Part shown: positions 59,259-64,000 of the stretch, piece by piece | Numbering within the stretch: position 1 is the stretch's first letter | Layout: each line of letters starts with the position of its first letter | DNA from: Geodermatophilaceae bacterium NBWT11 | GTDB lineage: Bacteria; Actinomycetota; Actinomycetes; Mycobacteriales; Geodermatophilaceae | DNA: 64,000 nt | Direction: 5' to 3' | NCBI GenBank assembly: GCA_014218215.1 | Contig: CP043652.1 | Location: 4,340,001-4,404,000 of the forward strand | Program-made: the position numbers and the translations under genes | Notes under the pieces: model-generated | What the model was told of the DNA's origin: nothing | The model's input: only the letters and a program-made list of their open reading frames with translations | Databases searched by the model: none

Positions 59259-59662
59259 GCTGCGGCGTCGGTCTGGAACCGCGGCGAGGTGCGGTAGTAG
59301 TACTCGGACTCGTCGACGTCCTCACCGGCCTCGACCCGGGCGTCGACGGCGGGGTCCGCCCGCCAGAACCCCACGTTGAGGATGTCGATCACCGCGCCGT
59401 CCTCGGCCTCGAGCAGGTAGCGGGCGTCCAGCGAGGTCTCCCCCGCGCGGGTCGTCGACCAGTCACCGCCGTAGGGCAGCACCCGGCCGGAGAGCCGGGG
59501 TCCCTCGACGGTCCCCCCGGTGATCGGGGTGAACCAGACCTCCTCGTGCTCCCCCCGGCCGATCCTGAGCGAGGGGGCGACCTCCACCCTCGCCTCGAAG
59601 GCGAAGGTCAGCTGGGGTTCGGGACGTACGGTCACGGGGTCCTCCTGGGTCGGGCCGGTCAT
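59171..59662 (-). CDS. DUF3237 family protein
   Basis: The 163-residue protein has the DUF3237 pattern GGTVEGPRLSGRVLPYGGDWS, SEYYYRTSPRFQT, and HAWLTRSVFVGMARGEEG. The fold is a beta barrel and no reaction is known. ATG 59662 overlaps the CocE-type stop as ATGA, so it is the last gene of the operon. Its 3' end overlaps the pucR 3' end by 88 bases. Confidence 0.87.
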   Translation of the reverse strand: MTGPTQEDPVTVRPEPQLTFAFEARVEVAPSLRIGRGEHEEVWFTPITGGTVEGPRLSGRVLPYGGDWSTTRAGETSLDARYLLEAEDGAVIDILNVGFWRADPAVDARVEAGEDVDESEYYYRTSPRFQTDAAAHAWLTRSVFVGMARGEEGTVCIRFFELA

Positions 59663-61266
59663 CGGGCGGGGCGCACCGTGAGGTGCAGGACGCTGCCACC
59701 GGGCTCGCCCAGCAGCACCGTCTGTGTCGAGGGCAGCGACGTGGTCGCCTCCCACGGGTCGGAGTCGTCGCCGGGATCCGGGACGTAGTCGGGGACGTCG
59801 CTGCTCATCAGCTGGACCGCGAGCCGGTGGCCCGCGCGCAGCCGGTGGGACAGCGAGAGCAGGTCCAGCTGCACCGGACCCGGCCGGCGGTCACCGGCCA
59901 GGTGCACCTGGGTCTTCGCGACCAGCGCGTGGGTGCCGTCCGGTGCGACGTCGAGCAGCCGGGTGAACAGGTCGGTGCTGACCGCCGTCGTCGCCAGGGC
60001 CACGTCCAGCCGGGCCGGACCCAGCAGGTCCAGCGGCTCGTGGACCGGCTCACCGGGCAGGTGCAGCACGTCGGGCCGGACGGCGACCGCGGCCAGGTCG
60101 GGGTACGGGACGAGGCGGGCGAAGGGGTCCGGGGCCGCCGAGGGCACCAGCTGCTCCGGGTCGTGCCGCCAGGACAGCTCGGCGCGTGGCCCCGGGGCGT
60201 CCCGCAGAGCGGGCCCGCCGTCGTCCCGGGCCAGCCACAGCTGCCGTGGGCCGGTGTCCTCCGGTGGCCAGCTGGTCGAGGTCAGCGTCGGCCCGTGCAC
60301 GACCTCGTAGGAGACCCGCGGGGTGGCGGCCGGGCCGCCACCGAGCACGTCGTCGAAGAAGTCCAACGCCGGGTCCAGGACCCGGGCGGCGTCGAACGGC
60401 ACCCCGGCCGGGCCGTCGTCCACGTGGTTGTTCTCGTGGTCCAGCGCGTCCAGTCGCAGCCACACCGACCCGGCCCAGGCGGGGTCCGCCTGCAGGCGGC
60501 GGAGGTCGTGCCAGGAGTAGTGCGCGCAGTTGTCGAACAACCCGACGGTGAACAGCACGGGTACCGGCGGAGCCGCGAGCAGCCGCTCGATCGAGGGCCC
60601 GGCGAACACGACGCCGGTGCCGGCCCGTTCGGTGTCGTAGCCGGTCGACCGTCGTCCGACCTGGTCGAAGAAGGCGTCGAAGGGCGCCCGCAGCGGCCGG
60701 GCGGTCCAGTCCACCGACCACTCGTAGGCGTCCCGGTCCAGGTACCAGGAGGAGTGGTAGAGGGTCCGCGCGGTGGCCTCGACGTCCGGGAACCCGCCGG
60801 GGTGCACGACCTCGCGGGACAGCAGCGTGCCGGTCAGCCGGGGGGCGACAGCACGCAACGCCGGGTGGCCGGACGCGGCTGCGGCCAGCGTGGTCAGGCC
60901 GAAGTAGGAGTCCCCCCAGGCGACCACCCGGCCGTCGCACCAGGGCTGGTCGACGACCCAGGCCACGGTGTCGTGGCCGTCGTCGAGCTCGTGCACGCCG
61001 AACTCGGTGGCCCCGCCGGAGCGGAACTTCCCGCGGACGTCCTGGACGAACACCGAGTAGCCGCGGCCGGTCGCGTGCCGGGCCACCTCGGCCATGTGGC
61101 AGTACTCGCCGTCCTTGTCGTAGGGCAGCCGGACGACGACGACGGGATGCGCCCCGGGCCCGGCGAGGTACAGGTCGGCAGCGAGCTCGACGCGGTCCCG
61201 CATCGGGACGGCGACCTGGCGGGCGTCGGCCGGGACGGGGCCGGGTGTCAGGACGTCGATCTGCAC
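59659..61266 (-). CDS. CocE/NonD-type serine hydrolase (X-Pro dipeptidyl-peptidase fold)
   Basis: The 535-residue protein has an alpha/beta-hydrolase domain with nucleophile WGDSYFGLTTL (Ser in GxSYxG), a cap, acid GLFDNC, His region DALDHENNH, and a C-terminal jelly-roll (RLAVQLMSSDVPDYVPDPGD). Relatives cleave esters or peptides with N-terminal acyl groups. No signal peptide is seen, so it acts in the cytoplasm on imported material. GTG 61266 starts 20 bases after the flavoenzyme stop. Confidence 0.87.
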   Translation of the reverse strand: MQIDVLTPGPVPADARQVAVPMRDRVELAADLYLAGPGAHPVVVVRLPYDKDGEYCHMAEVARHATGRGYSVFVQDVRGKFRSGGATEFGVHELDDGHDTVAWVVDQPWCDGRVVAWGDSYFGLTTLAAAASGHPALRAVAPRLTGTLLSREVVHPGGFPDVEATARTLYHSSWYLDRDAYEWSVDWTARPLRAPFDAFFDQVGRRSTGYDTERAGTGVVFAGPSIERLLAAPPVPVLFTVGLFDNCAHYSWHDLRRLQADPAWAGSVWLRLDALDHENNHVDDGPAGVPFDAARVLDPALDFFDDVLGGGPAATPRVSYEVVHGPTLTSTSWPPEDTGPRQLWLARDDGGPALRDAPGPRAELSWRHDPEQLVPSAAPDPFARLVPYPDLAAVAVRPDVLHLPGEPVHEPLDLLGPARLDVALATTAVSTDLFTRLLDVAPDGTHALVAKTQVHLAGDRRPGPVQLDLLSLSHRLRAGHRLAVQLMSSDVPDYVPDPGDDSDPWEATTSLPSTQTVLLGEPGGSVLHLTVRPAR

Positions 61267-61286
61267 GGGGCTCCTCGGGTGGGTGG

Positions 61287-62663
61287 TCAACTGTCGAAGC
61301 CCAGGCCGAGCCGGTCCAGCAGCCGCAGCCACGGGTGTCGGCGGCCGGTCCGGTCCTCCCGGGCCAGCGCCCAGCGGGTGAGCTGGATGCCGATCCAGGC
61401 CACCGGCTCGGGCGGGAAGGGCACCGGGCGACGGCGCACCATGCCCAGCCCGGTGCGCTCGGTGGGGCGTCCGGCGAGCAGGTCCAGCACCACGTCCGCG
61501 GCGAACCGGGACGCCCCGACCCCCAGGCCGGTGAAGCCCAGCGCGTACCCGACCCGGCCGCGGCGGGCGGTGCCGAACAGCGCGGTGAACCGGGTGGAGG
61601 TGTCGATGACCCCGCCCCAGCGGTGCGTGATCCCGATGCCGCGCAACTGCGGGAAGGTGTCGTGGACGTGCTCGACCAGCACCCGGTGGGTCGCCCGCCG
61701 GTCCTCCAGCGCCGGGTCGATGCGGCGTCCGAAGTGGTAGACGGCGTCGTACCCGCCGAACAGCAGCCGGTCGTCGGGGGTCAGCCGGTAGTAGTGGAAC
61801 TGGTTCCCGGCATCGGCGATGCCCTGCCGGTCCGCCCAGCCGATCGCGCCCAGCTGGGCCGCGGTCAGCGGCTCGGTCGCCAGCACGTAGTCGTAGACCG
61901 GGACGGTGTGCAGCCGCAGCCGGCGCAGCAGCGGACGGAAGGCGTTGGTGGCCAGCACCAGCTGTCGGGCCCGCACCCCGGCCCCCGGGGTCGTGACCCG
62001 GACGCCGGTGCCGCGGGTGTCGATCCGCTGCGCCGGGGTGTGCTCGGCGATGCGGACCCCGAGGGACTCCGCCGCGGCGGCCAGGCCCCAGGCCAGCCGG
62101 GCCGGGTCGACCAGCACCGAGCCCTCCCGGTCCCAGCGGCCGGCCAGGTAGGTCGGGGAGTCCACCAGGGCGCGGACCGCTGTGGCGTCGAGGAAGCCCT
62201 CGGTGTCCGGGTCGAACCCGGCGACCTCGTGTTGCCGGGTGGCCACGGCCAGCGTGCCGGTGGCCGCCCAGCCGCAGTCGATGCCGTAGCGGGCCACCGT
62301 CTCGGCCATGGCGGCCAGGTTCTCCCGTCCCAGCCGATCGAGCTGGTCGTACTCGGCCGGCCACCGGGTCCGCCCGTTGGCCTCGCCGTGGGTCAGGCTC
62401 GCCTCGCAGAAGCCGCCGTTGCGCCCGGTCGCCTGTTCGGCGAGCCGGTCGGCCTCCAGCACCAGGACCGAGCGCCCGGGGTCCCTCTCGACGGCCCGCA
62501 GCGCCGTCCAGAGCCCGACGAAGCCACCTCCAACGACCACCAGGTCGACCTCGGTGTCCGCGGTCAGCGCCGGACGCGGGGCGGGGCGCTCCGGGACGTC
62601 CAGCCACACCGACTGCAGTGCCGCGCCGTCCAGCAGCTCGTCCGTGGACGCGGGGTCAGGCAC
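61287..62663 (-). CDS. FAD-dependent amino/amine oxidase-like protein (DAO family)
   Basis: The 458-residue flavoenzyme has the FAD motif DLVVVGGGFVGLWTALRA near residue 40, GRNGGFCEASLTHGEANG and C-terminal YALGFTGLGVGASRFAADVV, resembling PuuB-type gamma-glutamylputrescine oxidases and glycine/sarcosine oxidases. It would oxidise a C-N bond, releasing amine or aldehyde. GTG 62663 overlaps the ABC ATPase gene by 8 bases. Confidence 0.87.
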   Translation of the reverse strand: MPDPASTDELLDGAALQSVWLDVPERPAPRPALTADTEVDLVVVGGGFVGLWTALRAVERDPGRSVLVLEADRLAEQATGRNGGFCEASLTHGEANGRTRWPAEYDQLDRLGRENLAAMAETVARYGIDCGWAATGTLAVATRQHEVAGFDPDTEGFLDATAVRALVDSPTYLAGRWDREGSVLVDPARLAWGLAAAAESLGVRIAEHTPAQRIDTRGTGVRVTTPGAGVRARQLVLATNAFRPLLRRLRLHTVPVYDYVLATEPLTAAQLGAIGWADRQGIADAGNQFHYYRLTPDDRLLFGGYDAVYHFGRRIDPALEDRRATHRVLVEHVHDTFPQLRGIGITHRWGGVIDTSTRFTALFGTARRGRVGYALGFTGLGVGASRFAADVVLDLLAGRPTERTGLGMVRRRPVPFPPEPVAWIGIQLTRWALAREDRTGRRHPWLRLLDRLGLGFDS

Positions 62664-63480
62664 GGTCGGTCACCTCCTCGTGAGCCGGCGACCTGTTCGC
62701 CGCGGCGACCGCGGCCGGGTCCCAGCCCGGTGTCGGCACCGAGGCCAGCAGGAGCCGGGTGTACGGGTGCGCCGGGGAGCCCAGCACCTGCTCGGTGTCG
62801 CCCTGCTCGACGACCCTGCCGTGCCGCATGACCAGCACGGTCTCGGTGGCGTACCGGACGACGGCCAGGTCGTGGCTGACGAAGACGTAGGAGACCCCGG
62901 TGTCCCGGCGGATCTCCTCCAGCAGGGTCAGCACCTGCGCCTGGATGGAGACGTCCAGCGCGGCGACCGCCTCGTCCAGGACCAGCACGCGGGGCTCGAT
63001 GCCCAGGGCGCGGGCGATCGCGGCCCGCTGCCGCTGCCCACCGGACAGGTCCCGGGGCAGCGCGGCGGCGTTGCGGGTGCTCAGCCCGACCTGGTCGCAG
63101 AGCCGGGCGACCATGTCCCCGACCCGCACCCGGTCGCCGTCCCCGTGCAGCCGGAGCGGCTCGGCGATCGACTCCGCGACGGTCAGCCGCGGGTCGAACG
63201 ACAGGTACGGGTCCTGGAAGATCATCTGGATGCTGCGGGCCCGACGGCGGCGATCCCGCCGGGTGGGCACGGTGACGTCCTCGCCGTCCAGCAGCACCTG
63301 CCCGGCGGTCGCCCGCTCCAGGCCGACCAGGATCCGCGCGGTCGTCGTCTTGCCCGAGCCGGACTCCCCCACGATCCCCAGGGACCCACCGCGCTCGAGC
63401 ACGAAGTCCACGTCGTCGACGGCGACCGCCGCGCCGTAGCTCTTGCGCAGCCCCGTCACCTGCAGCACCGGTCCGCTCAT
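62656..63480 (-). CDS. Oligopeptide/nickel-type ABC transporter ATPase (DppF/OppF-like)
   Basis: The 274-residue ATPase has Walker A GESGSGKTT, Q-loop FQDPYLSFDPR, signature LSGGQRQRAAIARAL, Walker B VLVLDEAVAAL and SHDLAVV, with the DppF-type C-terminal HPYTRLLLASVP. Pro of the usual DEPV/T after Walker B is Ala (DEAVAALD), a common variation in this group. ATG 63480 overlaps the stop of the other ATPase gene as TGATG. Together they energise one importer. Confidence 0.9.
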   Translation of the reverse strand: MSGPVLQVTGLRKSYGAAVAVDDVDFVLERGGSLGIVGESGSGKTTTARILVGLERATAGQVLLDGEDVTVPTRRDRRRRARSIQMIFQDPYLSFDPRLTVAESIAEPLRLHGDGDRVRVGDMVARLCDQVGLSTRNAAALPRDLSGGQRQRAAIARALGIEPRVLVLDEAVAALDVSIQAQVLTLLEEIRRDTGVSYVFVSHDLAVVRYATETVLVMRHGRVVEQGDTEQVLGSPAHPYTRLLLASVPTPGWDPAAVAAANRSPAHEEVTDRA

Positions 63481-64000
63481 CACCAGGCCTCCCGTCCCGG
63501 CCGCAGGCAGGCCACGTCGGACCCGCCGTGTCGACGCACCGCAGGCACCGCGTCCGCGCAGGCGTCCACGGCCGCGGCACAGCGGTCCCGGAACGAGCAC
63601 CCCGACGGGGTCTCGGCCAGCGCCAACGGCCGCCCGGGGACTGCTCGTAGGGCCGTCCGGGGACCGTGCAGCCCGGGGTGTGCGTCCAGCAGTGCCGCCG
63701 TGTACGGGTGCGCCGGGGACCGGAAGAGGTCCTCGCCGGCGGCGACCTCCACCACGCGACCGGCGTACATCACCACCACCCGGTCGCACACCGCGGCGGC
63801 CAGGGTCAGGTCGTGGGTCACGAAGACCATGCCCATGCCCGCCTCCGCCTGCATCGAGGTGAGCAGGGAGACCACCTCCGCCTGCGTCGTCACGTCCAGC
63901 GCCGTCGTCGGCTCGTCGGCCAGCAGCAACCGGGGGTTCGTCGACAGCGCCCCGGCGATCACCACCCGCTGCAGCATCCCGCCGGAGAACTCCCCGGGGT
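63480..64000 (-). CDS. Oligopeptide-type ABC transporter ATPase (DppD/OppD-like), 5' end outside window
   Basis: The last 173 codons are present, from PGEFSGGMLQR (ABC signature) through LLLADEPTTALD (Walker B), THDLTLAAAV and the C-terminal oligopeptide motif SPAHPYTAALL with CSFRDRC. Walker A lies beyond the right edge. It is followed with overlap by the second ATPase gene, and permease and binding-protein genes are expected upstream outside the window. Confidence 0.92.
   Translation of the reverse strand, partial: PGEFSGGMLQRVVIAGALSTNPRLLLADEPTTALDVTTQAEVVSLLTSMQAEAGMGMVFVTHDLTLAAAVCDRVVVMYAGRVVEVAAGEDLFRSPAHPYTAALLDAHPGLHGPRTALRAVPGRPLALAETPSGCSFRDRCAAAVDACADAVPAVRRHGGSDVACLRPGREAW

Overview
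This window is very GC-rich chromosomal DNA with dense, often overlapping genes. It carries the pupylation/proteasome genes (pup, dop, pafA, prcA, prcB, Mpa/ARC) and the mycothiol gene mshC, so it comes from a high-GC actinobacterium. The composition and gene set would fit a Geodermatophilaceae/Frankiales-type organism, but the genus cannot be fixed from the sequence alone.

Region 1 (1-36 kb) is conserved core chromosome whose order resembles the Mycobacterium tuberculosis Rv2090-Rv2136 neighbourhood. In order it holds: an intein-split radical SAM protein; an Lrp regulator; a 5'-3' exonuclease; a DUF4333 membrane protein; helY; a lipid kinase; tatC-tatA; pafC-pafB; DUF3866; a phosphotransferase; pafA; prcA-prcB; a broken HNH endonuclease VII gene; pup; dop; a lipoprotein; the proteasomal ATPase; trmI; a RecB nuclease; a HAD phosphatase; metH; PAC2; dgt; mshC; a SCO1664-type protein; DUF3090; a histidine phosphatase; and uppP. 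Together these cover Pup tagging (PafA), removal (Dop), unfolding (Mpa/ARC), degradation (PrcAB), the PafBC DNA-damage regulators, Tat export, methionine synthesis and mycothiol synthesis. Four of these genes carry one-base indels (Mpa, PAC2 twice, mshC, DUF3090), mostly in homopolymers, and the endonuclease gene carries an in-frame TAG. Sequencing error is the leading explanation for the indels.

Region 2 (36-50 kb) is a mixed block: aldo/keto reductase, RecD2-like helicase, ABC-F ATPase, a DUF2470 protein divergent from a cysteine-free S4 (rpsD) across an iron-regulator (IdeR/DtxR) box, a glycosyltransferase, a surface lipoprotein, an oxidoreductase/SDR pair, a MASE1-GAF-GGDEF cyclase and an M20 peptidase.

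Region 3 (50.3-52.8 kb) is accessory: tRNA-Leu(GAG), a tyrosine integrase facing it, an excisionase and a decayed LuxR-type fragment. It looks like a small integrative element with almost no cargo.

Region 4 (52.8-64 kb) is catabolic. Two divergent operons encode a 3-aminobutyryl-CoA ammonia-lyase-like hotdog protein with an NDP-forming acyl-CoA ligase, and an acryloyl-CoA reductase-like enzyme with a cupin. Together they suggest CoA activation, deamination and reduction of a beta-amino acid. Beside them lie a TetR regulator, a PucR-type regulator and a tightly coupled operon for peptide/opine-type ABC transport, an amine-oxidase-like flavoenzyme, a CocE-type hydrolase and a DUF3237 protein. 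The operon runs off the right edge.

A recurring layout was noted: many genes have TANNNT placed 6-8 bases before the start codon, which suggests leaderless transcripts. This was used to choose several starts.
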